A stretch of 64,000 nt of DNA from Parvibaculum sp040216885 (GCA_040216885.1 JAVJOG010000017.1:1-64000); one strand, 5' to 3'; shown: positions 48,945-58,097, numbered from the stretch's first letter. The notes: a model not told the origin generated them from the letters alone. Program-made: numbers and translations.

Positions 48945-50185
48945 TCGGCGGCCTTCGCGGTTGAAAAATGATCGGCAATGCGCCGCGCCAGCCGTTCGGC
49001 GACCGCCTGCTTCGGCAAGAGCGGCCAGTCCTCCTGGCCTTCGCGCGTGATCAGGTGAACCGTGTTGAGATCGCCGCCCATCACACCCGTTGCCGGCGAC
49101 ACATCGTTGGCGACGATCCAGTCGCATCCCTTGCGCGCGCGTTTCGAGACCGCGTGTTCAATCACTTTTTCGGTTTCGGCCGCAAAGCCGATGACGAGCC
49201 GCGGACGGTTGGCGGTCAAATGCGAAAGTGTCGCCAGAATGTCGGGGTTCTCGACCAGCATCAGCGCCGGCGCCTGTTCGCCCGGCGCCTTCTTGAGTTT
49301 CTGTTCGGCATCGCTCGCGACGCGCCAGTCGGCGACGGCGGCCGCGCAGATCGCGATGTCGGCGGGAAGTGCCGCCTCGCAGGCGCTCAGCATTTCGCGC
49401 GCCGTCTCGACGCGCGTCATCGTCACGCCGGGCGGCGAGGGCAGGTTGGTCGGACCCGAAACCAGAACGGTCTCGGCGCCGAGCCGCGCCACGGCCTGCG
49501 CGATCGCATAACCCTGCTTGCCGGACGAACGGTTGGCGAGATAGCGCACCGGGTCGATCGGTTCATGCGTCGGCCCCGATGTGATGAGCACGCGCTTGCC
49601 TTTCAGCGGACCGCCGCGCGGGAATGCAAGCTCGGAGAAATGCGCTTCGATGGCCGCGAGAATTTCGGCTGGCTCCGCCATCCGCCCCGGCCCATATTCG
49701 CCGCAGGCCATGTCGCCTTCATTGGGGCCGACGAAATCGACGCCGTCGGCAAGCAGCGTTTCGAAATTGCGCTGCGTCGCGGCATGCGTCCACATCCGTA
49801 CATTCATCGCCGGCGCGATCAGCACCTTTTTGTCGGTGGCGAGCAGCGCCGTGCTGGCCAGATCGTTGGCGATACCGTTCGCCATCTTCGCCATCAGGTC
49901 GGCGGTCGCCGGTGCGACGACAAGCAGGTCCGCGTCGCGCGACAATTCGATATGGCCCATCTCCGCCTCGTCGGTGAGATCGAAGAGATCGGCATAGACC
50001 TTGTCGCCGGTCAGGCTCGACACCGAAAGCGGCGTCACGAACTCATGCGCGGCTTGCGTCATGATCGCACGCACCGATGCGCCGCGCTCCTTGAGCCGCC
50101 GGATCAGCTCCAGGCATTTATAGGCCGCGATGCCGCCGCCGATAACCAGCAGCACGCGCCGTCCGCTCAACATGCTCTCGGCCAA
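48941..50185 (-). CDS. coaBC: Phosphopantothenoylcysteine decarboxylase / phosphopantothenate-cysteine ligase
   Basis: 414 aa bifunctional CoA-pathway enzyme. The CoaC flavin domain (~1-185) has VIGGGIAAYKCLELIRRLKE, PAMNVRMW and the substrate-clamp segment GDMACGEYGPGRMAEP. The CoaB domain (~190-400) has LITSGPTHEPIDPVRYLANR and AAAVADWR. Carries out two successive steps from 4-phosphopantothenate to 4-phosphopantetheine. Confidence 0.96.
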   Translation of the reverse strand: MAESMLSGRRVLLVIGGGIAAYKCLELIRRLKERGASVRAIMTQAAHEFVTPLSVSSLTGDKVYADLFDLTDEAEMGHIELSRDADLLVVAPATADLMAKMANGIANDLASTALLATDKKVLIAPAMNVRMWTHAATQRNFETLLADGVDFVGPNEGDMACGEYGPGRMAEPAEILAAIEAHFSELAFPRGGPLKGKRVLITSGPTHEPIDPVRYLANRSSGKQGYAIAQAVARLGAETVLVSGPTNLPSPPGVTMTRVETAREMLSACEAALPADIAICAAAVADWRVASDAEQKLKKAPGEQAPALMLVENPDILATLSHLTANRPRLVIGFAAETEKVIEHAVSKRARKGCDWIVANDVSPATGVMGGDLNTVHLITREGQEDWPLLPKQAVAERLARRIADHFSTAKAAE

Positions 50186-50245
50186 GCCCGTCTCCTCGTG
50201 TCGCCGTCGCGGCGGAAGACCTCGATCAAGGTTCCGCCGTGTTCC

Positions 50246-50269
50246 GCGTGAAAATATAAGTATTCACGC
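50246..50269. repeat. Hairpin in the AT-rich coaBC-ubiB spacer
   Basis: GCGTGAA (50246-50252) pairs with TTCACGC (50263-50269). The 150-bp spacer (50186-50334) is clearly AT-richer than its surroundings towards 50270-50340. It may carry the coaBC promoter or end ubiB transcription; no T-run follows the stem on the reverse strand. Confidence 0.4.
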
Positions 50270-50334
50270 CCAAGATTTGTAGATCAAAACCATCGACAGG
50301 GAAAGAAAGGAAATAAGCCTGGATTTTTCTTTGT

Positions 50335-51942
50335 TTATATAAGGTTGGCGAGCAGCAGCGCGCCCAGTGCGCCAATGGCCACCCACAAAAGCGGCCGTGC
50401 GTAGCCCGAGCGCCGCTCCTGCGCGCGGGCGATGGCGTCGGCCGAAGAGGGGTGAATGCGCACGCCTTCCTCGTCGACATTCTCGGCCAGGAGGCGCGCC
50501 GTGCGTTCGGCGCGGTCGAGCACATCCGGCAGATGGCTCATCATGCGGCCGAGCTGCAACGCACCGGCCGCCGCTTCCTCGATGCGCGTTTCGGGCGCCA
50601 TGCGCTCGATCATCCAGGCTTTCAGGATCGGTTCGGCGCTTTCCCAAATGTTGTGATCGGGATCGAAATGCCGCGCGACGCCCTCGACGACGACCATGGT
50701 CTTTTGCAGCAGGATCAGTTCGGGCCGCGTCTTCATGTCGAATTGTTCGGTCACCTGGAAAAGCTGCGCCAGTAGCTTCCCCATAGACACTTCCCGCGCC
50801 GGCCTGCCGAAAATCGGTTCGCCGATCGAGCGCAGCGCCTGCGCAAAGGCATGAATGCTTTTGGAGTTCGGTACATAGCCGGCTTCGAAATGAATTTCGG
50901 CGACGCGTGTGTAGTCGCGGGTGATGAAGCCATAGAGAATTTCGGCGAGAAAGCGCCGCTCGGTCGCGCCGATGCGCCCCATGATCCCGAAATCGACCGC
51001 GACGAGCACGCCGTCCGCATCGACGAAAAGATTTCCCTGATGCATGTCGGCATGGAAAAAGCCGTCACGCAGCGCATGCGTCAGAAAGGACTGGATAACC
51101 TGTCGCCCGAGCCGCTTCAGATCGTGCCCGGCAGCAACGAGCGCGGCGCGGTCGGAGGCGGCGACGCCCTCGATCCATTCCATCGTCATCACGCGTCGTG
51201 CGGTTCGCTCCCAGTCGATCTGCGGCACGCGAAAGCCCGTGTCCTTCGCGGTATTCTCGGCCATCTCCGACATCGCGGCCGCCTCGAGCCGGAGGTCCAT
51301 TTCGATCTTCACGCTGTCGGCAAGCGTCTGCACCACCTCGACCGGCCGCAGGCGGCGTGCCGGCGCATAGACCCGCTCGACGGCTTCGGCCGCCCAGAAA
51401 AAACTGTCGAGATCGGCGGCGAAGCGCGTTTCGATGCCGGGCCGCAACACCTTCACCGCGACATCGCGGCTTTGCCCGTCCTCTCCCTCCGGCAAGGTTC
51501 GCGCGCGATGCACCTGGGCGATCGACGCTGCGGCGATCGGTTCGCTGAAAGAGCTGAACAATTCCTCGACCGGCTTGCCGATACCTTCCTCGACGATGGC
51601 GCGCGCTTCTGCCATCGAGAAGGGCGGCAGCTTGTCCTGCAGCGAGGTGAGGTCCTGCGCCAGTTCGACGCCGATAATGTCGGGTCGCGTCGCCAGAAAC
51701 TGTCCGAGCTTGATATAGGAGGGCCCGAGCGCCGCCAGCGCGGTTGCGAGCCGCTCGCCCGCGCTCCCGGCCAGGTCCTGCGGCGGCGCTTCCCAGGGGA
51801 AACGGATTTTCGCCAGCGGCAGCAGCGCAAGCAGCGCCGCCGGCATCTCGCCGCGCAGCTCAAGCGGCATCAGCGCATCGTGACGGCCGAGAATGCGCGC
51901 CGCGCGGGCCAGCCGGCCGATGGAGCGAAGGGTGCGCAGCAT
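50335..51942 (-). CDS. ubiB: Ubiquinone biosynthesis protein UbiB (ABC1/ADCK-type atypical kinase)
   Basis: 535 aa. The KxGQ signature is in SYIKLGQFLATRPDIIG, followed by the Ala-rich loop IAAASIAQVHRA, the catalytic region HADMHQGNLFVDADG and VDFGIMGRIG. A C-terminal hydrophobic segment (PLLWVAIGALGALLLANLI) anchors it to the inner membrane. Needed for aerobic ubiquinone synthesis, probably by extracting lipid precursors. Starts 2 nt after ubiE stop. Confidence 0.95.
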   Translation of the reverse strand: MLRTLRSIGRLARAARILGRHDALMPLELRGEMPAALLALLPLAKIRFPWEAPPQDLAGSAGERLATALAALGPSYIKLGQFLATRPDIIGVELAQDLTSLQDKLPPFSMAEARAIVEEGIGKPVEELFSSFSEPIAAASIAQVHRARTLPEGEDGQSRDVAVKVLRPGIETRFAADLDSFFWAAEAVERVYAPARRLRPVEVVQTLADSVKIEMDLRLEAAAMSEMAENTAKDTGFRVPQIDWERTARRVMTMEWIEGVAASDRAALVAAGHDLKRLGRQVIQSFLTHALRDGFFHADMHQGNLFVDADGVLVAVDFGIMGRIGATERRFLAEILYGFITRDYTRVAEIHFEAGYVPNSKSIHAFAQALRSIGEPIFGRPAREVSMGKLLAQLFQVTEQFDMKTRPELILLQKTMVVVEGVARHFDPDHNIWESAEPILKAWMIERMAPETRIEEAAAGALQLGRMMSHLPDVLDRAERTARLLAENVDEEGVRIHPSSADAIARAQERRSGYARPLLWVAIGALGALLLANLI

Positions 51943-51944
51943 CG

Positions 51945-52745
51945 TCAGAGACGCCAGCCGGAATGCAGCGCCGCCACGCCGCCGGTGAGATTGCGGTAAC
52001 TCACCTGGCCGAAACCGGCCTGTGCGATCATCCGTTTGAATGTCTCCTGATCGGGAAAGCGCCTGATGCTCTCGACGAGATACCGGTAGGGCGCGCCATC
52101 GCCGGTCACCCATTCGCCCATGCGCGGGATCGCGGCGAAGGAATAGGCATTGTAGATTTCCTCAAGCCCCGGCACGGCGACATGGGAAAATTCGAGACAG
52201 AGAAAACGCCCGCCGGGCTTCAGCACACGCCGGGCATCGGCAAGCGCTTGTTCGATATGCGTCACGTTGCGGATGCCGAAGGCGATGGTGTAGGCGTCGA
52301 ACGAACGGTCGGGAAAGGGCAGGGCCTCGGCGTCGCCACAGGCAAACTCGACCCGGCCTTCATAGGCCTTCGCCTCGGCGCGGGCCCGGCCGACGCCGAG
52401 CATGTGCTTGTTGATGTCGCAAACCGTCACTTGCGCGCCGGTGCCGGCACGGTCGAGAAAACGGAAAGCGATGTCGCCAGTGCCGCCGGCCACGTCGATC
52501 AGGTGGAAGGGCCGTGGCGTTCGCGGCGGATTGAGCCAGTCGATCATTGCCTGTTTCCAGGCGCGATGAAGCCCGCCCGACATCAGGTCGTTCATCAAGT
52601 CGTAGCGTTCGGCGACCTGCGCGAAGACCTCGTGGACGAGCTTTGCCTTCTCGCCTTCGCGAACGGTCCGGAAGCCGAAATGGGTCTCGCCGCCCGAGGC
52701 TCCGGAAGCACCCGTTTCGGTCCGCTTTTTTGCATCTGCGCTCAT
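51945..52745 (-). CDS. ubiE: Ubiquinone/menaquinone C-methyltransferase
   Basis: 266 aa class I methyltransferase. SAM motif LIDVAGGTGDIAFRFL, and the UbiE signatures VFAQVAERYDLMNDLMSGGL near the start and YTIAFGIRNVTHIEQALADA. Methylates the ring carbon of demethoxyubiquinol or demethylmenaquinol. ATG 52745 is chosen; GTG 52757 is four codons upstream in frame. Divergent from mutM with a 67-bp gap. Confidence 0.95.
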   Translation of the reverse strand: MSADAKKRTETGASGASGGETHFGFRTVREGEKAKLVHEVFAQVAERYDLMNDLMSGGLHRAWKQAMIDWLNPPRTPRPFHLIDVAGGTGDIAFRFLDRAGTGAQVTVCDINKHMLGVGRARAEAKAYEGRVEFACGDAEALPFPDRSFDAYTIAFGIRNVTHIEQALADARRVLKPGGRFLCLEFSHVAVPGLEEIYNAYSFAAIPRMGEWVTGDGAPYRYLVESIRRFPDQETFKRMIAQAGFGQVSYRNLTGGVAALHSGWRL

Positions 52746-52812
52746 GCGCCGGACCATAGCGCGCCGCCGCCGGGGGCGCTACTTTGATCCCCCGCTTCTG
52801 TCGAAAGCCGCC

Positions 52813-53694
52813 ATGCCCGAACTTCCCGAAGTCGAAACCGTCCGCCGCGGCCTCGCGCCCGCCCTCGAGGGCCGCCGCTTCGCGCATGTGACGCAGCGCC
52901 GGCCGGACCTGCGGTTTCCGTTGCCGGAACGTTTCGCCGCGCGGTTGAAGGGCCGGCGCGTCGCCCGCCTCGAGCGTCGCGCCAAATATATTCTGGTGCA
53001 TATCGATGCGGCGCCGAAGGCTCCAGAGGAGGTGCTGATCATGCATCTCGGCATGTCGGGCCGGTTCACCATACATGCACCCGATGGCGCCAGCATGCCG
53101 GGCCGCTTTCATCACGGAATGCCGGGCGCCGGGCGCCACGACCACATCGTCTTCGACATGGAAGGCGGCACCCGCATCGTCTATGCCGATCACCGCCGTT
53201 TCGGCTTCATGGACCTCGTGCCGGAAACCGAATTGACGGCATGTACGCACCTTGCGGGCATCGGACCGGAACCGCTCGGCAATGAATTTTCAGGCCCCGT
53301 TCTCGCCGAACGCCTCGCCGGCCGCCGGGCGCCGATCAAGGCGGCGCTGCTCGACCAGCGCACCGTCGCGGGCCTCGGCAATATCTATGTCTGCGAGGCG
53401 CTGTTCCGCGCCGGTCTCTCGCCCCGGCGCATCGCGGCTACCGTAGCGACGCCCGCGCGTTCCGCGCGTCTCGCCGCCGCTATTCGCGATGTTCTGGAAG
53501 AGGCGATCCTGGCTGGCGGCTCGACCTTGCGCGACTATGCGCATACAGATGGCGAACTTGGCTATTTCCAGCATTCGTTCGCCGTTTACGGGCGCGAAGC
53601 CGAAGCCTGTTCAAAGCCGCGCTGTGGCGGTACCGTGGCCCGCATCGTGCAATCGGGCCGGTCGACCTTTTTCTGTTCATCCTGCCAGAGGTGA
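52813..53694 (+). CDS. mutM: Formamidopyrimidine-DNA glycosylase
   Basis: 293 aa bifunctional glycosylase/AP lyase for 8-oxoG. Pro2-Glu3 catalytic N-terminus (MPELPEVETVRRGL), LIMHLGMSGRF, the H2TH region DQRTVAGLGNIYVCEALFRA, and a C-terminal zinc finger with CSKPRC and CSSC. The ATG must be followed by PE for activity, which fixes the start at 52813. Confidence 0.97.
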   Translation: MPELPEVETVRRGLAPALEGRRFAHVTQRRPDLRFPLPERFAARLKGRRVARLERRAKYILVHIDAAPKAPEEVLIMHLGMSGRFTIHAPDGASMPGRFHHGMPGAGRHDHIVFDMEGGTRIVYADHRRFGFMDLVPETELTACTHLAGIGPEPLGNEFSGPVLAERLAGRRAPIKAALLDQRTVAGLGNIYVCEALFRAGLSPRRIAATVATPARSARLAAAIRDVLEEAILAGGSTLRDYAHTDGELGYFQHSFAVYGREAEACSKPRCGGTVARIVQSGRSTFFCSSCQR

Positions 53695-53702
53695 TGACGC
53701 AA

Positions 53703-54119
53703 ATGACGAAAGCCCCAATCTTCTGGCGATCTGTCTTCCGGCGCGCAGGTTTTGCCGCGCTGCTGCTATGCGCACTGCCGATGATGGCGCTTGCCGAGGG
53801 CGGCTATCTCGCCGATGTCGACGACATGCCATTGATGGCGGGCCTGAGCGAAACAGGCGACAGCGGCATCATCTTCGACAAGCCCGGCGGCCGCATCGTC
53901 CGTGCAGTGGCGCAGGGCGATGTCGCGCCCGGCGACGTCGAAGCATTCTATGTGGAGGCCTTGCCGAAGCTCGGCTGGACGCGCATCGAGGAACTGGAGT
54001 TGATCGGCGGATTGCTGCTCTTTCGCCGTGAGGGCGAAAAACTCGAAATCCAGATCGTGTCGTTGTCGGGTGATGCCGCAACGCGAACGGAAGTGCGTTT
54101 CTCGATCGCGCCCGAATAA
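53703..54119 (+). CDS. Small secreted protein of unknown function
   Basis: About 138 aa. A signal peptide (WRSVFRRAGFAALLLCALPM, up to about MALA) precedes a mature domain of ~105 residues: SGIIFDKPGGRIVRAVAQGD, VEAFYVEALPKLGW, and a beta-rich LLLFRREGEKLEIQIVSLSG end. I do not recognise a named family. AGAGGTGA ends 9 nt before ATG 53703; ATG 53694 overlaps the mutM stop and is possible. It lies between mutM and an enoyl-CoA hydratase and may be co-transcribed with both. Confidence 0.75.
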   Translation: MTKAPIFWRSVFRRAGFAALLLCALPMMALAEGGYLADVDDMPLMAGLSETGDSGIIFDKPGGRIVRAVAQGDVAPGDVEAFYVEALPKLGWTRIEELELIGGLLLFRREGEKLEIQIVSLSGDAATRTEVRFSIAPE

Positions 54120-54170
54120 AGTCGCGCTCGCGACGCCCGTACAACTCACGTCCCGCAACAGGAGAAATTA

Positions 54171-54947
54171 ATGGCCTACGAGAACATCCTGGTCGAAAAG
54201 AAAGGCGCGGTCGGCCTGATCACGCTCAACCGCCCGGATGCCCTGAACGCGCTCAACAAGGCCTTGATGGACGAGTTGACGGCGGCGCTGGATGCCTGGG
54301 AAACCGACGACGATATTCATTGCATCGTCCTCACCGGCTCGGCGAAAGCCTTTGCCGCCGGTGCCGACATCAAGGAGATGCAGCCGAAATCCTACATGGA
54401 TGTCTACAGGGAGGATTTCATCACCGCCAACTGGGAGCGCGTGACGCGCTGCCGCAAACCGGTGATCGCGGCGGTCGCCGGCTATGCGCTCGGTGGCGGC
54501 TGCGAGCTTGCGATGATGTGCGATTTCATCATTGCGGCCGAAACGGCGAAATTCGGCCAGCCTGAAATCAAGCTCGGCGTTATGCCGGGCGCGGGCGGCA
54601 CCCAGCGTCTCACACGCTTCGTCGGCAAGTCGAAGGCGATGGAGATGTGCCTGACCGGCCGCATGATGGATGCCGAGGAAGCGGAGCGCGCGGGGCTCGT
54701 CAGTCGCGTCGTGCCTGCCGATGACTTGCTCGACGAGGCACTGAAGACGGCGGCGAACGTCGCCGCCATGTCGCTGCCGATCGCGATGATGACCAAGGAA
54801 AGCGTCAACCGCGCCTACGAGACCACCCTTTCGGAGGGCGTGCGTTTCGAGCGCCGCCTGTTCCATTCGATGTTTGCGACCGACGATCAGACCGAGGGCA
54901 TGGCCGCCTTTGTCGAAAAGCGCCAGCCGCAGTTCCGGAACCGCTGA
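54171..54947 (+). CDS. Enoyl-CoA hydratase (crotonase family)
   Basis: 258 aa. Oxyanion-hole segments are FAAGADIKEM and GYALGGGCELAMMCD; both catalytic Glu are present, Glu112 (GGGCEL) and Glu132 (FGQPEIKLGV). A full set of residues supports hydration of short-chain 2-enoyl-CoA (EchA/FadB-like mitochondrial ECH type). AGGAG lies 7 nt before the ATG. Confidence 0.93.
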   Translation: MAYENILVEKKGAVGLITLNRPDALNALNKALMDELTAALDAWETDDDIHCIVLTGSAKAFAAGADIKEMQPKSYMDVYREDFITANWERVTRCRKPVIAAVAGYALGGGCELAMMCDFIIAAETAKFGQPEIKLGVMPGAGGTQRLTRFVGKSKAMEMCLTGRMMDAEEAERAGLVSRVVPADDLLDEALKTAANVAAMSLPIAMMTKESVNRAYETTLSEGVRFERRLFHSMFATDDQTEGMAAFVEKRQPQFRNR

Positions 54948-54961
54948 AAAAAGGCGGTTTT
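54939..54961 (+). terminator. Weak terminator at the end of the enoyl-CoA hydratase gene
   Basis: AACCGC (54939-54944) pairs with GCGGTT (54954-54959), followed by TTTTG. The stem includes codons before the TGA stop, so it forms only after the ribosome leaves. Confidence 0.5.
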
Positions 54962-54989
54962 GTCGCGTTTTTGCGCGTTTCCCGGCCTG

Positions 54990-55018
54990 TTGACGAATGA
55001 TGGGTGGGCGCGTATAAC
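54990..55018 (+). promoter_or_regulatory. Predicted rpsT promoter
   Basis: TTGACG at 54990-54995, exactly 17 bp, TATAAC at 55013-55018. Near-consensus sigma-70 promoter, the strongest in the window, with the start ~105 nt before the rpsT ATG. Confidence 0.8.
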
Positions 55019-55128
55019 CCCCGCTTTCATGGGGCCAGGCCGCATATTTCTGTATTGGCGGGCTTTTCTTGAACGGCATTTCCGCAGGTCCGAAACGGGC
55101 CCGGCGAGACACGAAGGTCCGAAGATCG

Positions 55129-55392
55129 ATGGCGAATACAACGTCCGCAAAAAAGGCAATCCGCAAGATCGCGGCGCGCACCGAAGTCAACAAGGATCGG
55201 CGCAGCCGCATGCGCACCTTCGTCCGCAAGGTCGAGGAAGCGTTGGCGAGCGGCGACAGGAAGGCGGCCGAACTCGCGCTCCGCGCCGCGCAGCCCGAGA
55301 TTATGCGCGCCGCGCAAAAGGGTGTGATCCACAAGAACACCGCCTCGCGCAAGGTGTCGCGTTTCGCGCAGCGCGTGAAAGCGCTTGCCTGA
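55129..55392 (+). CDS. rpsT: 30S ribosomal protein S20
   Basis: 87 aa, exact family length. It opens MANTTSAKKAIRKIAARTEV and continues NKDRRSRMRTFVRKVEEALA and HKNTASRKVSRFAQRVKALA. The conserved MANTxSAKK start fixes ATG 55129, although the frame is open to 55069. Own promoter upstream and intrinsic terminator downstream, so monocistronic. Confidence 0.98.
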   Translation: MANTTSAKKAIRKIAARTEVNKDRRSRMRTFVRKVEEALASGDRKAAELALRAAQPEIMRAAQKGVIHKNTASRKVSRFAQRVKALA

Positions 55393-55452
55393 CAGGCACT
55401 TCTTGCGCGCAACGTCGCGCATTATCGCACGTCTGCGAAGTGTGAAAAGCTG

Positions 55453-55484
55453 AAAGCCCGCGATCGAATGATCTGCGGGCTTTT
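55453..55484 (+). terminator. rpsT intrinsic terminator
   Basis: AAAGCCCGC (55453-55461) pairs with GCGGGCTTT (55475-55483); GATC/GATC pairs inside with one bulged T. TTTT completes it. Clear intrinsic terminator. Confidence 0.9.
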
Positions 55485-55883
55485 CGTTGTGTGCGTGCGC
55501 GTTTCATCGCGGGACGGGTGCACTGCAAGACTTGCGGCCGAGGAAAAACTCGGCCCGCATCGGCACTTGCGGATACGTCTGTGTGTTTGCATTGCGATGG
55601 CCACAGGATGTTGCGTGCGCGTGCCAACACACTCGCGAACTTTTTTTGACAGAGGCGATTCTTCCGCTTGCCTCACCCCGTCCCAGCCGGTATGTTTAAC
55701 AACCTCAGAGGGGCCCACCAATACTGTGTTTTTATAGTCAAGATTTAAACAATACAGTATTGATGTTTGCTCAATGGGGCAAAAAGCAAGTATCCAAACA
55801 TAGCTTGATTGACGAGCCGGGGCGGTTCCGTTATTGCCCCTGCCCGGGTTGCTATGTCTCGGGCAGAGAGTGGCGGTGCGGCC
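55485..55883. other. Gene-free region upstream of the rhodanese-dnaA genes; origin candidate
   Basis: About 400 bp without a convincing gene. Contents: a hairpin at 55533-55559 (GGCCGAG with CTCGGCC plus outer pairs), an AT-rich stretch at ~55715-55805 with a long inverted repeat (AATACTGT 55720-55727 with ACAGTATT 55754-55761, inner GTTT/AAAC) and the promoter at 55809. The lowest-GC part of the replication-gene cluster. I found no good TTATCCACA box; GTATCCAAA at ~55790 has two mismatches. In many Rhizobiales the origin lies near hemE instead, so an origin here is only a possibility. Confidence 0.35.
55809..55837 (+). promoter_or_regulatory. Predicted promoter of the rhodanese-dnaA genes
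   Basis: TTGACG at 55809-55814, 17 bp, TATTGC at 55832-55837. Places the transcript start near 55844. No separate promoter is obvious in the ~115 bp between rhodanese and dnaA, so this could also serve dnaA. Confidence 0.5.
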
Positions 55884-56351
55884 ATGACGAACGGGGGCGT
55901 TGTGCCGGAAGTGATCGGGAAACAGCCGGATGACTATGCGGGCGACGTAACGCCGGAAGAGGCGTTCCGGGTGCTCGGCGCCGATCCGAAAGCGACACTC
56001 GTCGATGTGCGTACGCGGGCCGAGTGGTCCTTTGTCGGCCTGCCCGACCTTTCAGGTCTCGGCAAGGAGCCGATGCTTCTGGAATGGCAGGCGTTCCCCG
56101 CCATGGAGCGCAATCCGCGCTTCGCCGACGATCTGGCATCGGCTTTGGGCCCGGACAAGAAGGATGCACCTGTCTTTTTTCTGTGCCGGTCGGGCGCGCG
56201 CAGCCGGGCGGCGGCGATTGCGCTGACGGCGGCGGGTTTCGGGCGTTGTTTCAACATCGCCGGCGGGTTCGAGGGGGATCTCGACGGCGCCCGCCATCGC
56301 GGTGAGCGCAATGGCTGGAAAGCGACGGGTCTGCCCTGGGCTCAATCCTGA
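55884..56351 (+). CDS. Rhodanese-like sulfurtransferase domain protein
   Basis: 155 aa, single rhodanese domain. VTPEEAFRVLGADPKATLVD and VRTRAEWSFVGLPDL start the fold; the active-site loop is FLCRSGARSRAAA with catalytic Cys followed by RSGARS. Persulfide transfer is likely; partner unknown. ATG 55884 is chosen, ATG 55854 is in frame and just downstream of the predicted promoter start. Directly upstream of dnaA. Confidence 0.9.
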   Translation: MTNGGVVPEVIGKQPDDYAGDVTPEEAFRVLGADPKATLVDVRTRAEWSFVGLPDLSGLGKEPMLLEWQAFPAMERNPRFADDLASALGPDKKDAPVFFLCRSGARSRAAAIALTAAGFGRCFNIAGGFEGDLDGARHRGERNGWKATGLPWAQS

Positions 56352-56468
56352 GCGGGACGGACTTGAGGGGGTGGCGGATCGGGACACGAGAATCCCGGCC
56401 GCGCGAAAATCCGGTGCCGCGATGTGGGCCGGCAAGAAAACGGGGCCAAGGTTTTGAACGAGGAAGAC

Positions 56469-57983
56469 ATGGGTGCATCTCCCGCGGAGAAAGGCGTTCC
56501 CCGCCATCCGGTCGCGGCGGCTGGCGAGGAACGGGCTTCGGTTCGGCGGACCGCGGGTATGAGCCTCAACGATCAGTGGCGCCGTGTGCGCGCCCGGTTG
56601 CAGGCCGAACTCGGCGAAGCGACATTCAACAGCTGGTTCAAGCAGATCGATCTGATCGGCGTCGGCGACGGCCGCGTCATGCTGAGCGTACCGACGCGCT
56701 TCATCCGCAACTGGATCGTCTCGCATTATGCCGACCGGCTGACGAAGCTTTGGGCGGACGAGGACGAAGGCTTCGCCCGTGTCGACATTCTGGTTGCGGC
56801 AGGCGAGCCCAAACCGGAAAGCGTTCCCGAAAGCATCGAAGAACCGTCGCGCGGCGTGCGGCCGGCCTCGGCGCCGGCTGAAAGTCAGGCTGCCCCGAGC
56901 GCCATACCGTCGGGCCTCGAGGATGCGGGCGTCGGCGCGCCGCTCGATCCGCGCTTCACCTTCGACGCATTCGTCGTCGGCAAGTCGAACGAGCTTGCGC
57001 ATGCCGCGGCCCGCCGCGTTGCCGAAGCGACGGATGTCAGCTTCAATCCGCTCTTTCTCTATGGTGGCGTCGGCCTCGGCAAGACGCATCTGATGCATGC
57101 CATCGCATGGGAAATCCGCACCCGCCAGCCCGAGCGCAAGGTGCTTTATCTCTCCGCCGAAAAATTCATGTACCAGTTCGTGCGGGCGTTGCGCTTCAAG
57201 GACACCATGGCCTTCAAGCAGCAGTTCCGTTCGGTCGACGTGCTGATGATCGACGACGTCCAGTTCATATCCGGCAAGGATTCGACGCAGGAAGAGTTCT
57301 TCCATACTTTCAATGCGTTGATCGACCACAATCGGCAGGTCATCATCTCGGCCGACCGCTCGCCTTCCGATCTCGACGGTATTGAAGAGCGCATTCGCTC
57401 CCGTCTCGGTTGGGGGCTTGCCGCCGACATTCACCCGACCGACTACGAGTTGCGTCTCGGCATCCTTCAGGCCAAGGCCGACGATATGATGCAGAAGAAC
57501 GGTCCGGTGACCATTCCGCCGGGCGTTCTGGAATTTCTCGCCCACCGTATCGTTTCAAATGTGCGCGAGCTTGAAGGCGCGCTGAAGCGCGTCGTCGCCT
57601 ATGCTTCCTTCGTCGGCCGCCCGATCACGCTCGATATGTCGCAGGAAGTGTTGCGCGATCTGCTGCGCTCCAACGACCGCAAGATCACGATCGAGGAAAT
57701 CCAGCGCCGCGTGGCCGAATACTACAACGTCCGCCTAGCCGACATGCTCTCGGCCCGCCGCGCCCGCGCCGTGGCGAGGCCCCGCCAGGTGGCGATGTAT
57801 CTCGCCAAGCAGCTGACCTCGCGTTCCCTGCCCGAGATCGGGCGCAAGTTCGGCGGCCGCGACCACACGACGGTCATCCATGCGGTGCGCAAGATCGACG
57901 AGCTTTGCCACCTCGATTCGGGTATCGAGGAGGACGTCGATCTCCTGCGCCGGATGCTTGAGGGCGGACACGCCCCCAACTGA
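56469..57983 (+). CDS. dnaA: Chromosomal replication initiator protein DnaA
   Basis: About 504 aa. Domain I (~32-110, WRRVRARLQAELGEATFNSW), a variable Pro/Glu/Ala linker (domain II, ~115-160), AAA+ domain III with Walker A GGVGLGKT at ~199-206 and Walker B VLMIDDVQFI, and domain IV with the DnaA-box-binding signature FGGRDHTTVIHA. Binds origin DnaA boxes and melts DNA. ATG 56469 is preceded by GAGGAAG; GTG 56424 and TTG 56454 are in-frame alternatives. Confidence 0.97.
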   Translation: MGASPAEKGVPRHPVAAAGEERASVRRTAGMSLNDQWRRVRARLQAELGEATFNSWFKQIDLIGVGDGRVMLSVPTRFIRNWIVSHYADRLTKLWADEDEGFARVDILVAAGEPKPESVPESIEEPSRGVRPASAPAESQAAPSAIPSGLEDAGVGAPLDPRFTFDAFVVGKSNELAHAAARRVAEATDVSFNPLFLYGGVGLGKTHLMHAIAWEIRTRQPERKVLYLSAEKFMYQFVRALRFKDTMAFKQQFRSVDVLMIDDVQFISGKDSTQEEFFHTFNALIDHNRQVIISADRSPSDLDGIEERIRSRLGWGLAADIHPTDYELRLGILQAKADDMMQKNGPVTIPPGVLEFLAHRIVSNVRELEGALKRVVAYASFVGRPITLDMSQEVLRDLLRSNDRKITIEEIQRRVAEYYNVRLADMLSARRARAVARPRQVAMYLAKQLTSRSLPEIGRKFGGRDHTTVIHAVRKIDELCHLDSGIEEDVDLLRRMLEGGHAPN

Positions 57984-58088
57984 CGGACCCTGCGGCAAGG
58001 CTCCTGAAAACCCTTTGAAAATCAGTGTGTTGAAGGACCGTCGGCGGGTCCCGAAATCCGTCGAAAAACGTGCATCGCGCGAACGTTC

Positions 58089-58097
58089 TGATATACT
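58089..58097 (+). promoter_or_regulatory. Extended -10 promoter candidate for dnaN
   Basis: TGA-TATACT: a TG one base before a near-consensus -10 (TATACT at 58092-58097). No clear -35 at 17 bp, which an extended -10 can tolerate. Start expected near 58104. Confidence 0.5.

Noticed and set aside
55468..55737. 89-codon frame between rpsT and the rhodanese gene
   Set aside because: It starts inside the rpsT terminator, is Cys-rich and low in sense-like codon bias, and has no ribosome-binding site or family.
55700..55860. DnaA-box cluster marking oriC
   Set aside because: Only a two-mismatch match (GTATCCAAA) was found, so no box is annotated.
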